Positions 27,348 through 39,491 of a stretch of DNA of 64,000 nt are shown piece after piece; position 1 is the stretch's first letter, and each line of letters opens with the position of its first letter. The stretch is from assembly GCF_937873725.1 (NCBI RefSeq), contig NZ_CALMYY010000067.1:1-64000 (forward strand). Reading direction: 5' to 3'. The notes under the pieces are model-generated. The model was given only the letters and a program-made list of their open reading frames with translations, made no database searches and was not told the origin of the DNA. This DNA is from an uncultured Dietzia sp. Its GTDB lineage: Bacteria > Actinomycetota > Actinomycetes > Mycobacteriales > Mycobacteriaceae. A program made the position numbers and the translations under genes.

Positions 27348-27935
27348 TCACCAGTGGCGGTTGAGGCCGCCCTTGACCCACCCGGCGGCCTCCCACACCA
27401 GGTGCACCGGCAGCATCGCGCCGTCCACCCGCCGGATCGGCGTCATCCTCACGTCCAGCCCCGTGGCGTTGCGCATCCACCGGCCGGCGCGGAGCGTGTG
27501 GGGGCGGTTGGTCACCACCAGGATGCGCTCCCACCCGCGGGCCCGGGCGATCGCCGCCACCGTCCGCGCCTCGCCCCAGGTGGTCCGCGGCTCCGGGGAG
27601 AAGCACACCACCTCGGCGTGGGCGGGGCGGGCGATGCCCGTGCACAGTCGGCGGGCGACCAACTCGGAGTTCCCGCCGGGGTTGCTCACCAGCAGCGTGT
27701 CCGCGTACCCGGCCTCGACCAGGTCGCGGGCGTGGAGGTGACGACCGTCGTCGGCGCCGGCGAGCATCACCACCGCGTCGGCGCGGACCGGGGGGTCGGC
27801 GCGGGGCCGGAGCAGGAACACCCCCCACGCGGTGAGGACGAGCGCGGCGACCGTCACGGCGGCGGCCCCGACGATCGCCGCGCGCCGCGGACGGGACCGT
27901 CGGCCGGCGCGGGCCGCGGGTGCGGGCGGGGTCAC
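27348..27935 (-). CDS. YdcF/DUF218 membrane protein
   Basis: A 195-residue protein with an N-terminal membrane helix (about 20-45, AAIVGAAAVTVAALVLTAWGVFLL) and a DUF218 domain: RADAVVMLAGADDGRHLHARDLVEAGYADTLLVSN, ERILVVTNRPHTLRAGRWMRN and a final VHLVWEAAGWVKGGLN. In this family (YdcF, SanA, ElyC) the domain acts at the envelope, and ElyC affects lipid-carrier use. The GTG start overlaps the rmlD stop as GTGA, so it is the last gene of the rmlBAD operon, fitting an envelope-sugar role by inference. Confidence 0.8.
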   Translation of the reverse strand: MTPPAPAARAGRRSRPRRAAIVGAAAVTVAALVLTAWGVFLLRPRADPPVRADAVVMLAGADDGRHLHARDLVEAGYADTLLVSNPGGNSELVARRLCTGIARPAHAEVVCFSPEPRTTWGEARTVAAIARARGWERILVVTNRPHTLRAGRWMRNATGLDVRMTPIRRVDGAMLPVHLVWEAAGWVKGGLNRHW

Positions 27936-28914
27936 CGGAGGGGCGACGACGACGAGGCCGCGCCCACCACCCCGGGTGCCGAGGCCAGCGCCGCCCGCAG
28001 GCTCTCCCCCCAGTCCGGCAGGGGCGCCAGGCCGGCGTCCTCCCAGGACCGCCCGGACAGCACCGAGAACGCCGGCCGCGGGGCGGGCCGGGGGAAGTCG
28101 GCGGTGGTGCAGGGCGTCACCCGGTCCGGGTCGGCGCCGAGGTGGGCGAAGGTCCGGCGGGCGACCTCGCACCACGTCGCCCGGCCCGACCCGGCCGCGT
28201 GGAGCACGAGCCCGCGGGTGTCCACCGCTCCGTCGGCCTCCAGCGCGACCATCTCGAGGATCGCCGCGGCCAGCGTGGGCGCGTGCGTGGGCGAGCCCCA
28301 CTGGTCGTCCACCACGGAGACGGTGTCCCTCTGGCCCTCCAGCCTCGCCATGGTGTCCACGAAGTCCGAGCCCGACAGTCCCTGGCCCCGGCGCCCCGGC
28401 CCGGTGTACACCCACGCCGTGCGGATCACGGTGGCCTCGGGGTGCGCCGCCAGCACCGCGAGTTCGCCGGCGAGCTTGGTCCGCCCGTACGCGGTCGCGG
28501 GGCCGGTCGGGTCGTCGGGCTCGACCCCCGGCGCCGTGGCCGGGTCACCGCCGCCGGGGACCTCGCCGGAGAAGACGTAGTCGGTGCTGAGGTGGATCAG
28601 GCGGATCCCCCGGTCTCGGCAGGCCAGGCCGAGTGACCCGGCACCCGCCGCGTTGACCGCCCGGGCGGCGGCCTCGTCGGATTCCGCGCCGTCGACGTCC
28701 GTGTACGCCGCCGCGTTGATCACGACCCGCGGCCGGTGGCGGTCCAGCGCCGCCGCGATCGAGCCGGGGTCCGTGAGGTCGAGCTCGCGCCGCCCGAGGG
28801 CCACGACGCGGGCCCCGGCGCGGGCCCCGGCGCGGGCCCCGGCGGACCTCGCGAGGTGATGCCCGAGCTGACCGCCCCCGCCGGTGGCGAGGATCGCGTC
28901 CGGATGGCCGACGC

Positions 28915-28918
<4 letters not shown>
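27932..28918 (-). CDS. rmlD: dTDP-4-dehydrorhamnose reductase RmlD
   Basis: A 328-residue SDR-extended enzyme that reduces dTDP-4-keto-rhamnose, completing dTDP-L-rhamnose. The cofactor loop reads [11 protein letters not shown], catalytic YGRTK is in [14 protein letters not shown], and [24 protein letters not shown] and [13 protein letters not shown] are family blocks. It is longer than usual (~290), with an Ala/Gly-Arg repeat insertion ([12 protein letters not shown] near residue 27, from a GCG-rich DNA repeat) and a Ser-rich C-terminus. GTG start overlaps the rmlA stop. Confidence 0.93.
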
Positions 28919-31848
<2,930 letters not shown>

Positions 31849-31902
31849 GAGGCCACCGGGGGTGTTGTCATGGGGAGATTATGGACTGCGGGCGCCGGGG
31901 CC

Positions 31903-32988
31903 TCAGCGTCGGTCGCGGGCCTGTTCCGCCTGGGCCTCCCGGCGGTCGGCCGAGGCTTGTTGGGGCGGCCTCCGCCGTTCTGCTCCGCCTTTGTCGGTGG
32001 GGGTGGTGCGCGGGGGCGGGTGTTGGAGGGCCGCCTCGGCGGGCAGACCCGCCTGCAACTCGCGCGCCCGCTCGATCTCCGCGTCCACCTCGGCGCCGAA
32101 CAGCAGGGCGTTGTTGGTGATCCACAGCCAGAGCAGGAACACGATCACGCCGGCCAGCGAGCCGTACGTGGCGTTGTAGCTGCTGAAGTTGGAGACGTAG
32201 AACACGAACCCCACGGTGGCGACCGCCCACACGAGCAGCGCCACGATCGCCCCGACGGAGATCCACCGGAACCGGGGCTGCTTGACGTTGGGCGAGAAGC
32301 CGTAGAGCACGGCCAGGATCACCACCACGACGAGGGCCAGCACCGGCCACTTGGCGATGCCCCACACGGTCACCGCCGTCGCGCCGAGGCCCACGAGGTC
32401 GCCCACCCACGCGGCGACTGGCCCGCTGACGACCAGCATGAGCCCGGCCACACAGACCAGCAGCAGCAGGATCGCGGTGAGCAGCAGCGTGGCGGGCTTG
32501 AGCTTCCAGAAGGGCCGCCCCTCCTCGACCTCGTAGATCCGGTTCATCGCCCGGCCGAACGCGCCCACGTACCCGGACGCCGACCACAGCGCGCCCGCCA
32601 GACCGGTGACCAGCGCGATCCCCGCGGCAGGGGTGTTGACCAGCGCGTCGATGGGACCGCGCAACGCGGCCAGCGTCTCCTCGGGGGCAGCGCCCTCGAG
32701 GAGATCCATCACGGCGTCGACGGTGGCCTGCCCCTGGCCGAACACGCCGAGCAGGGACACCACCGCCAGCAACGCCGGGAACAGCGAGAGCACCGCGAAA
32801 TACGTCAGCGACGCGGCGAGGTCCGTGCACTGGTCCTTGGAGAACTCCCCCGCCGCGCGCGTCAGGCCGATCTTCCACGCCCCCGGCGTCAACGAGGTGG
32901 GCGACTCCGGCTTCCCGGCGTCCGGATCGGTGCCGGGATCGGGCTTGTCGCTGATGTCGCGGTCATCGGCCACACGGTCGGTGCTCAT
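31903..32988 (-). CDS. YihY/BrkB family membrane protein, copy 1 of tandem
   Basis: A 361-residue YihY-family protein. A charged 40-residue N-terminus precedes LAASLTYFAVLSLFPALLAVVSLLG; SGYVGAFGRAMNRIYEVEEGRPFWK and NFSSYNATYGSLAGVIVFLLWLW align directly with its downstream neighbour. The C-terminus is rich in Pro/Arg/Ala (QHPPPRTTPTDKGG). Start taken at ATG 32988; a GTG at 33006 would add six residues. The two copies are 54 bases apart on the same strand, so are probably cotranscribed. Confidence 0.85.
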   Translation of the reverse strand: MSTDRVADDRDISDKPDPGTDPDAGKPESPTSLTPGAWKIGLTRAAGEFSKDQCTDLAASLTYFAVLSLFPALLAVVSLLGVFGQGQATVDAVMDLLEGAAPEETLAALRGPIDALVNTPAAGIALVTGLAGALWSASGYVGAFGRAMNRIYEVEEGRPFWKLKPATLLLTAILLLLVCVAGLMLVVSGPVAAWVGDLVGLGATAVTVWGIAKWPVLALVVVVILAVLYGFSPNVKQPRFRWISVGAIVALLVWAVATVGFVFYVSNFSSYNATYGSLAGVIVFLLWLWITNNALLFGAEVDAEIERARELQAGLPAEAALQHPPPRTTPTDKGGAERRRPPQQASADRREAQAEQARDRR

Positions 32989-33148
32989 GTCCGCCGAGCC
33001 TGCCACCTGCGGGCCCCCCGCGCATCCGCGGCGTGCAAGCCTCCGCCGCCGCGGGCGAGTCGGTGCGGCGCTCGGCGCGTTCTCCGCCGGGCTGCTCTCG
33101 TTGTACTTCCACCATCCGGCGATGACCGAGTCCAGCAGGACCGGGCCT

Positions 33149-34603
33149 TCATCGCGTCAGTCGCAGCATGCCCCCGAATATCTTCTCAACCGCCGGAATC
33201 CAGGGATCGGATTCGTCGCTGAGTTCAGTGAGTCCCGCTGTGACGGCATCCGCCGGACCAGACAATCGGACCATCACCTCGCGCGAACCGTCGGACCGGA
33301 TCACGGCCTGGAGCGTGGTGGTGATTCCCGGCCCCACCTTCTTCTCGAAAAGACGTGTCAACGCCTGGGCGGGATCACTCGCGCACACCTGGACTATCTC
33401 TAGAGAACCGGGCAGGACCTCTCCCGCGAGGGCACCTTCAATTTCGCTCCTCAGCCGGCCCGGAATCGAGCACTGTCGCGAGGTGACGAATACCGCGGTC
33501 GCGCGGTCGAACGTGCTGGCATAGCTCACCGCGACCAGGTGGTCACCTCCGGCCTCGGTCCAGAGACTGTGCAGATCCGGCCGTTCGACCCGGAAAGGAG
33601 CATTCGACAGCAGATCCTGCGTCTGGTGTTCGTCGGCCTGCGCCTTGATTCCCACCCGCTCCACCAATGTCGGATCGATCGCGTCGATCGTCCTGGTGGC
33701 GAGCCGGTCGACAGCCGGGTCGCCGACCTGCCCGCCCCGAATCCGCTCCATCGCCGCCGCGATCACTTCGGGACGGCGAGCGGCGAACGGGCTCTCGAGC
33801 AACTTGTTGACCAGCTCGATCTCACGGTCGCTGTGATCCCGAAACGGTCCGGCGAATGCCGAGGGCGGTAGCCCAGCCAGCTCGGCCTTGTCGAGGATCG
33901 ACTGGATCTCTCTCAGTTCCACCGCCGCCTGCACTCGGGTCGCTTCCAACCTCACCCGTTCCGAGGCCTCGATCTGGGCGAACTCGACGCTCGCCTGCAG
34001 GTCTGCGCGATGGCGCTCGTGCGCCGCGGCGATTTCGTCGGAGTCCCGCACGTCGACGACGCTTATCCTGTCGATCAACGACTGCGGCCAAACGACACTC
34101 GTCACTCGCGCACCCTCGACCGCGAACATGGGATCCGCGAAACCCGGTCCGGAGCGGGGAAAGAGGAAATCTTCGATCCCCTGCCGATAGACGGACTCGG
34201 GCGCCGCGTCGGCCAGCTTCCCCCTCACGTACGCATTCACGTTCTTCTGCAGGGTCTGGAGGAGGGACGACGAGAACGAGTCCCCGCGGGACCCCAGCAG
34301 ATCGAGCACCTCCTTCTCCCTATCTGCGGGATCCAACGCCACGGTCAATTCCAGTGAGAGCTCCGGGATGAAGAGATCTGGCCCGATCGCGATGCCGCTC
34401 AGATCCCACGCGAGTGGGAACAAGGACGTGTCCAGCGGTGCGACCGTCACGGAACCCCACCTGAACTGGTTCCACCACCCCGCCCTGGAGCCGGACTTGT
34501 ACAACTGGACGCCTCGCCCGTTCTTGAACAGGACCAGCCACTGACCCGGTACCGGTGCGGTCGACCGGTCAACTTCGACTGCGGCCCCCAGTAGTTGCTT
34601 CAT
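33149..34603 (-). CDS. Putative SPFH/band-7-like protein with coiled coil
   Basis: No close family recognised. The 484-residue product begins PGQWLVLFKNGRGVQLYKSGS and continues with beta-rich sequence (SVTVAPLDTSLFPL, LSLELTVALDP) like the SPFH core of stomatin proteins. After this comes a long helical, charged segment (about 200-290: AAHERHRADLQASVEFAQIEASERVRLEATRVQAAVELREIQSILD split here as visible heptads), then a separate alpha/beta C-terminal domain (about 340-484). A longer start at 34702 would add 33 residues with one weak hydrophobic stretch. Lower GC than flanking genes. Divergent from the acidic protein/HerA operon, suggesting they work together. Confidence 0.5.
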   Translation of the reverse strand: MKQLLGAAVEVDRSTAPVPGQWLVLFKNGRGVQLYKSGSRAGWWNQFRWGSVTVAPLDTSLFPLAWDLSGIAIGPDLFIPELSLELTVALDPADREKEVLDLLGSRGDSFSSSLLQTLQKNVNAYVRGKLADAAPESVYRQGIEDFLFPRSGPGFADPMFAVEGARVTSVVWPQSLIDRISVVDVRDSDEIAAAHERHRADLQASVEFAQIEASERVRLEATRVQAAVELREIQSILDKAELAGLPPSAFAGPFRDHSDREIELVNKLLESPFAARRPEVIAAAMERIRGGQVGDPAVDRLATRTIDAIDPTLVERVGIKAQADEHQTQDLLSNAPFRVERPDLHSLWTEAGGDHLVAVSYASTFDRATAVFVTSRQCSIPGRLRSEIEGALAGEVLPGSLEIVQVCASDPAQALTRLFEKKVGPGITTTLQAVIRSDGSREVMVRLSGPADAVTAGLTELSDESDPWIPAVEKIFGGMLRLTR

Positions 34604-34837
34604 ACTCCACACCCTCCCCGGGATGTCGTGACACAGCTGATAGAGCACTAATACTGCAATGAGGGATGGCATCCACGAGCGATCGGACCCGTGGCGCGAC
34701 ATGCACCTCGCGGCTCATTGACGTCGCGGTTATCAAGTTAACGGTAGTGCAGCACACGGTCGGGCGATTCGATTAGCATTTCCCTATCCAAATCCGGATC
34801 GACACGGTGTGCAAGGCGGAGATGCAAGGTGGAACCG
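34604..34837. promoter_or_regulatory. Divergent AT-richer control region of the accessory block
   Basis: The 234-base spacer separates the SPFH-like gene from the acidic-protein/HerA operon. It is the most AT-rich stretch nearby (CGGTTATCAAGTTAACGG, GATTAGCATTTCCCTATCC). TAGCAT at 34774-34779 could be a plus-strand -10; a TTGACG at 34718 has no good partner. No clear operator dyad was found. It must hold promoters for both directions. Confidence 0.4.
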
Positions 34838-35242
34838 ATGGCACTCAACGAGCTGAGTGATCGAATTGTCGGCGGGCTGCAGGCGACGGCGATCGGAGCA
34901 GCACTCGGGGTGACGGTGGGGACTGCCCCGATCCCGGAAGCCGGTCGCGACGTGGTCCAAGATGGAACCCCCGTCGCGTCGATGATCGATTTCGCAGCGG
35001 ACTCCCGCGACGGCGCCGAGGCATTGGCGCAGGCCATCGCGGACGGCGAACTGGACGACCCTGTCTCCGAGGTCGACTACGGGGATCACGGGGACCCGCC
35101 GGACGATGCCGACGCATCCGACCTGGACGATTTCATCGGCGAGGTCGATACGTGGGACGACGGGGAGAGCGACCTCGACGATCTTGAATACGGCGGGGAA
35201 CTCGACGATTCCTGCGCCGATGTCGATACCGACGACTACTGA
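34838..35242 (+). CDS. Small acidic protein of the accessory block
   Basis: A 134-residue protein. Residues 1-35 are amphipathic to hydrophobic (LSDRIVGGLQATAIGAALGVTVG), whereas residues 70-134 are strongly acidic with repeated Asp-rich units (ELDDPVSEVDYGDHGD, DDADASDLDDFIGEVD, ESDLDDLEYGGELDD). One cysteine near the C-terminus. AAGGTGG lies five bases before the ATG; a GTG nine bases earlier is an alternative. 17 bases upstream of the HerA-type ATPase gene, so cotranscribed. No family recognised; DNA mimicry or partner binding by the acidic tail is speculation. Confidence 0.6.
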   Translation: MALNELSDRIVGGLQATAIGAALGVTVGTAPIPEAGRDVVQDGTPVASMIDFAADSRDGAEALAQAIADGELDDPVSEVDYGDHGDPPDDADASDLDDFIGEVDTWDDGESDLDDLEYGGELDDSCADVDTDDY

Positions 35243-35259
35243 CGGGCCGGCACACCCAC

Positions 35260-37800
35260 ATGACTTTGAGGGACCTACCCGAACTGATCCCGGTGGCCCG
35301 CGGGCGATGGGCGTGGACCGTCGACGTGCCGATCCTGCCGGACAGCATCGGCGACGAAGTCGTCTACGGTCTCGACACGGTGGACCGTGCTTACACCAAC
35401 CTGGCGGAGGCCGTCGCACATTCGTCGCCCCCCGGGTCGGCAGTCCAGTTCAGGCTGCACTCGGAGAGCGGGAGCCTGACACGGCCCACGTCCATCAACG
35501 CGGCCGTGATGGGTGCGGCCTCGTCGAAGACCGACGCCGAGCACTTGGCGATGCTCGTACTGGCCAATCTCCCCACCGAACTACACGTGAACCCGTGCGA
35601 CCAGGCAGGATCCGCGAAGCTGGTGACGTATCTGGACGCCACCGCCGAACTGTCGATGGTCGAGGTACGTCGACGCCTGGAAGAAGCCGACCCGTTGAGG
35701 CTCATCACGGACCCCTCAGCCCCGCATCTTCCCTTTGTGTTGAGGTGGTCTCCCGAACGATTCGCGCTCCGCAAGTCCGTCGAATTGCTCTCACGCCAGT
35801 CCGGCCGTGCAGTGATCTGCCTCCACATGCAGGCGTCGACCCCATCCGAATCCCTTCTGGACACGCTCACCGACACCGTCCAGATATTGCGTGAGGACCC
35901 CGCGCGGAGACTCGATGACCTGAGTACCCAGATCCTGTCGGAAGCAATACGAGACATCCGCGATCTTCCGCGCGCGGCCCTGCACGTCCGGGTCGCCTAC
36001 GGGGGCCACGAACCGCCGCTCCCGGGGCTACTGGAATCCATCGGCATGGACCTCACCGGGCCCGGAGGTTTCGAGCTCATCGCCTCCACTCCCGATGAGA
36101 CGATGGATGCCAGGGAGCTTTTCAGTTCAGCGACCTCCATCCCGTGGGGTATTTCGGGGATGGATCGCGGAATGCGCGAAATGATCCACCTGACCCCGGC
36201 GGACCTGGCGGGGCGGGTCGTCCGGTTCCCCCAGCCGCCTGTAGGGGGACTGCCCGCGATGGCCAGCGAGCCACTCAGCACGCTTCCCCGATCACCTCAG
36301 AGACGCGCGTTCGAGAGAAATGGGGCGCCCTCACCCGTGTGCACGATCGGGCGGAGTTCCAGCGGCGGCTCCGTGGACCTGACACTGTCCGAACTCAACC
36401 GGCACGTACTGGTCGCGGGGCTGCCCGGCTTCGGCAAGACCCAGACTATCCACACCATCTTGGCGTCCCTCTGGCGCGACCACCGGATCCCGTTTCTTGT
36501 CCTCGATCCCGCGAAGAGCGACTACGGCGACCTGGCCGACTTGCTCGCCGATTCAGGCGCACGCCGCGTCGTACTGGGGCCGGAAACACCGGCGTTCAAC
36601 CCGTTCGTCGTCCCCGTCGGGTGCACCATCGAAGCGCACGCGGCACGCGTCACCGGCGCGTTCGACACAGCGCTCCGGCTCTCTGAGTCGTGGCCATTCG
36701 GATACATCATGTTGACGCGGGGAATCTATCGGGCCTACGAACTCGCCACCCGCGACGGGACTTCGCCCACGCTCAAGGACTTGTACCGTTCGATCGGGGA
36801 CATCGTCCGCACCGCGAGATACGACGACAAGGTCAGGTCGCAGGTCACGGGATCCCTGCTGGGGCGCCTCGAGACGCTGGTACGCGGGCCGCTCGGTGCT
36901 GGATTCCTCGCCGGCCCGGACTCCGGCCTCGACTGGGAGGACCTGCTCTCCCGCCCCACCATCATCGAGTTCCGCAAGTTCGCGGGGACCACGGAACGTT
37001 CCCTGGTATTCGGCCTGCTGATCGCAGGGCTCGCCTCTTACAGGGAGGGACACCCACCACCGGGGAGCCTGTCGCACGTCACGGTTCTGGAGGAAGCTCA
37101 CCGAGTCCTCGCCGACCGCGACGGGGTGCAGTCCGAGGGTATTCGCCTGTTGGCCGAGGCCGTCGCCGAGCTTCGCGGGAGCGGCGAGGGCTTCATAATC
37201 TGCGACCAGGCACCGTCGACTCTGGATCCGGTGGTCCGGAAAGTGACAGGAAGTTTGATCTGTCACCGGATTGTTGATCGCGACGAACGTGACCTAATCG
37301 GGAACTCACTTCTCCTCAGCGCCCGCCAGAACGAGGACCTCGCTCGCCTCGACATCGGCGAAGCCGTCGTGTACGGGGCGCAGCGTGCAGCCCCCACGGT
37401 CGCGCTCATCGAGCGCGCGGTCCACACCGGGTCCCAGAAGTGCGACGTGTCCGATTCGCTGGTCCTCCCCGACACCGTTCCACTGCCCTGTATCGGCTGT
37501 CCGTCGATGTGCACGGCTAAGAGCGCCGGGGACGCTGCGGTCGGGTCTGCTCCACGACCCCTTGACAACAACAGCCTGGTGGCACTGATCGATGGCCACC
37601 TTCGCCGGTATGAAGCCGGCGAGATCTCGGGCGCGGAAGCCTGGTGCGGCGCATCGCACCTTCTCACGTTGGCCCCCGATGCGGGGAAGCCGATCGTTTT
37701 CCTGGCGACGCTCAGCGATCTCCAGACCAACCTGTCCCGGATTCAAGCACGGCGTGTGGCCGCGAGAAGAAAGGGTGCTGACGCCCATGTCCGACAATGA
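35260..37800 (+). CDS. HerA/DUF87-type P-loop ATPase
   Basis: An 846-residue ATPase of the HerA-FtsK superfamily. A ~375-residue N-terminal region of unknown fold precedes Walker A GLPGFGKT (387-394), the DUF87 hallmark LVLDPAKSDYGDL (413-425), Walker B VTVLEEAH (607-614), and the sensor ICDQAPSTLDP with Gln650. RDERDLIGNSL follows, as in VirB4/TraC-like and HerA pumps. A C-terminal C744-x2-C747-x3-C751 cluster (CIGCPSMC) may bind a metal. Such motors form hexamers that move DNA or protein. The ATG has only a weak ribosome site. The end overlaps the next gene by 14 bases. Confidence 0.75.
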   Translation: MTLRDLPELIPVARGRWAWTVDVPILPDSIGDEVVYGLDTVDRAYTNLAEAVAHSSPPGSAVQFRLHSESGSLTRPTSINAAVMGAASSKTDAEHLAMLVLANLPTELHVNPCDQAGSAKLVTYLDATAELSMVEVRRRLEEADPLRLITDPSAPHLPFVLRWSPERFALRKSVELLSRQSGRAVICLHMQASTPSESLLDTLTDTVQILREDPARRLDDLSTQILSEAIRDIRDLPRAALHVRVAYGGHEPPLPGLLESIGMDLTGPGGFELIASTPDETMDARELFSSATSIPWGISGMDRGMREMIHLTPADLAGRVVRFPQPPVGGLPAMASEPLSTLPRSPQRRAFERNGAPSPVCTIGRSSSGGSVDLTLSELNRHVLVAGLPGFGKTQTIHTILASLWRDHRIPFLVLDPAKSDYGDLADLLADSGARRVVLGPETPAFNPFVVPVGCTIEAHAARVTGAFDTALRLSESWPFGYIMLTRGIYRAYELATRDGTSPTLKDLYRSIGDIVRTARYDDKVRSQVTGSLLGRLETLVRGPLGAGFLAGPDSGLDWEDLLSRPTIIEFRKFAGTTERSLVFGLLIAGLASYREGHPPPGSLSHVTVLEEAHRVLADRDGVQSEGIRLLAEAVAELRGSGEGFIICDQAPSTLDPVVRKVTGSLICHRIVDRDERDLIGNSLLLSARQNEDLARLDIGEAVVYGAQRAAPTVALIERAVHTGSQKCDVSDSLVLPDTVPLPCIGCPSMCTAKSAGDAAVGSAPRPLDNNSLVALIDGHLRRYEAGEISGAEAWCGASHLLTLAPDAGKPIVFLATLSDLQTNLSRIQARRVAARRKGADAHVRQ

Positions 37801-39445
37801 CCTCTTCGACGGGTTCTTCTCCGATTCTCCTCGCGAGTTGGAAGGGGCTGGGGGTACCAACCTTCCCGCAGTTCCACCTACCCCGCTCACCCCGGACCCT
37901 GTCGAGCCCACATTCTCCGAACGACTGTCCCGACACCCTTCGCCACCCGTTTCATCGCGGTCGACCGACGCTACCGCGTCGGACGATCCCCGGAAGCCGG
38001 AAGGCTCCCCGGCGGTGAAGCTCTCCGCCTCGTCCGGGACCTCCAGCCGGCTCCGGCTCGCCGACGCCGACGCCGGAGCCGACGCCCCGACGCTGGCCGT
38101 TACGGAGCGGACGGCGACGCACACTCCCGCGACCGCCCTCACACGCGCGACCTACGCGATGACGGGACTCGCCGTTCTGCTCGTACCCACCGTGGCCGGG
38201 TACATCCGGTTCTGGTTGCCGGAACTGCGTGGGATCCCCGGACTGGACGCCGCTCTGGAGCAACTGGCACCTGCAATGGGCCGGGAGCTGGCCCGGTTTG
38301 GCGCGGTGACCGATTGGCAGAATTCCCATTCGTCGTGGCTGGCCTCGATCGCACTTCTGTGCGCGCTGGTGACCTTTGGAGTACTCACGCACCACAATCC
38401 GGCGATACGTCGATTCGCCTTGTTCGCAGCTGCACCCGCCGCGTTGTTCAGCCTCCTGGCTGCACTTGCCGGACTCGTCACCGGAGCCCTGAGCTCGGGT
38501 CTAATCGGAATGCTGCTCCTGGTCCTGTCGGTGGCGTTGCAGGGATTGCTCACGTATCGCTGCCTTGAGGCGGAACCCGACTCCGGGAACGTCAAGTTCC
38601 CGGTTCGACCGCCGGATCTCTTCGTCGCAGCGACAGTCACCCTACTTCCCGCCTTCGCCCTGGGACGCGCCATGGGCGGACGAGACGTCTGGGAAGTGGC
38701 GTCGCGGCTCTCCGACGACGGCTTCGAATACCTCTGGTCGCTGATGGCGTGGTCGACGCTGAGTCAATTGGTGCTCGGCATCGGGACACTCGGCGTAGCC
38801 GTACTGGTGACGCGACTGATCTGGCCTGGTGAATCCCAGCCCAAGAAGGTCCCCAGCGTGGTGGCGGCAGTGATCGCTATCGGGATCCTGTTCGCGTTCA
38901 TCGCTCCGTGGACGGAGCGTCAGAGCCAGGACGCCGCCGTCTCCCTTTCCTCCGTGGCAAGGGAGAGCCCGGTTTCCGAGCAGTGCGCGAGATGGTCGGA
39001 CAACTCGACCAAGACCTCGATCGCGATCGCCGGTCCGGAGTGCAGAGAGGTCCGGACATATGCCGGACATGTCCGGACCTCGACGCGCGCGCTTGGCTTC
39101 AGCGCGACGACCCCATCGGGGGAATGGCTCACCACGACAGGCCACTGGGTCGACCAGGGGACAGTGACGGGGGCATATGACGACGTCTTGGTGGTCGCTG
39201 GAGCACGGGTCCCCTACTTCCACTCCCCGACCGTCATGACGGGGATCGACTTCAACACGGGCGAGGAAAAGTGGACCTATCGTTGCGGGGAATGGTCACC
39301 GTTCCTTCTGACCCTGTCAGGAAGCGCCGGAGGAGACGACCCCGATGAAGCCCGGGTCACCGTGCCCGAGGCCGGGAAGTCCCTCATCGTCGACTGCGGG
39401 GGGACCATCCGATTCCTCGACCCGATCACCGGCAAGCCACGTTGA
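37787..39445 (+). CDS. Polytopic membrane protein with short C-terminal beta-propeller segment
   Basis: A 552-residue protein. Residues 1-115 are disordered and Pro/Ser/Asp-rich. About seven membrane helices lie at 121-141, 183-200, 210-255 (two), 278-295, 315-345 and 354-374. The extracytoplasmic C-terminus (from about 380) has four or more cysteines and, from about 460, PQQ-propeller-like strands: DDVLVVAGARV, TGIDFNTGEEKWTYRC, and the closing IRFLDPITGKPR. It ends right after this second propeller motif, whereas such domains normally continue for several blades, so the gene looks truncated. It overlaps the ATPase gene and completes the accessory operon. Confidence 0.6.
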   Translation: MSDNDLFDGFFSDSPRELEGAGGTNLPAVPPTPLTPDPVEPTFSERLSRHPSPPVSSRSTDATASDDPRKPEGSPAVKLSASSGTSSRLRLADADAGADAPTLAVTERTATHTPATALTRATYAMTGLAVLLVPTVAGYIRFWLPELRGIPGLDAALEQLAPAMGRELARFGAVTDWQNSHSSWLASIALLCALVTFGVLTHHNPAIRRFALFAAAPAALFSLLAALAGLVTGALSSGLIGMLLLVLSVALQGLLTYRCLEAEPDSGNVKFPVRPPDLFVAATVTLLPAFALGRAMGGRDVWEVASRLSDDGFEYLWSLMAWSTLSQLVLGIGTLGVAVLVTRLIWPGESQPKKVPSVVAAVIAIGILFAFIAPWTERQSQDAAVSLSSVARESPVSEQCARWSDNSTKTSIAIAGPECREVRTYAGHVRTSTRALGFSATTPSGEWLTTTGHWVDQGTVTGAYDDVLVVAGARVPYFHSPTVMTGIDFNTGEEKWTYRCGEWSPFLLTLSGSAGGDDPDEARVTVPEAGKSLIVDCGGTIRFLDPITGKPR

Positions 39446-39491
39446 CGAGGTGAAGTCGAGATCCCGGATCCCGCCGTCGGTGTAGACCACC

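Noticed and set aside
33007..33148. Minus-strand frame reading LLDSVIAGWWKYNESSPAEN upstream of the YihY gene
   Set aside because: In frame but without a start codon and too short to assign; possible remnant of a lost gene at the island edge, not supportable.
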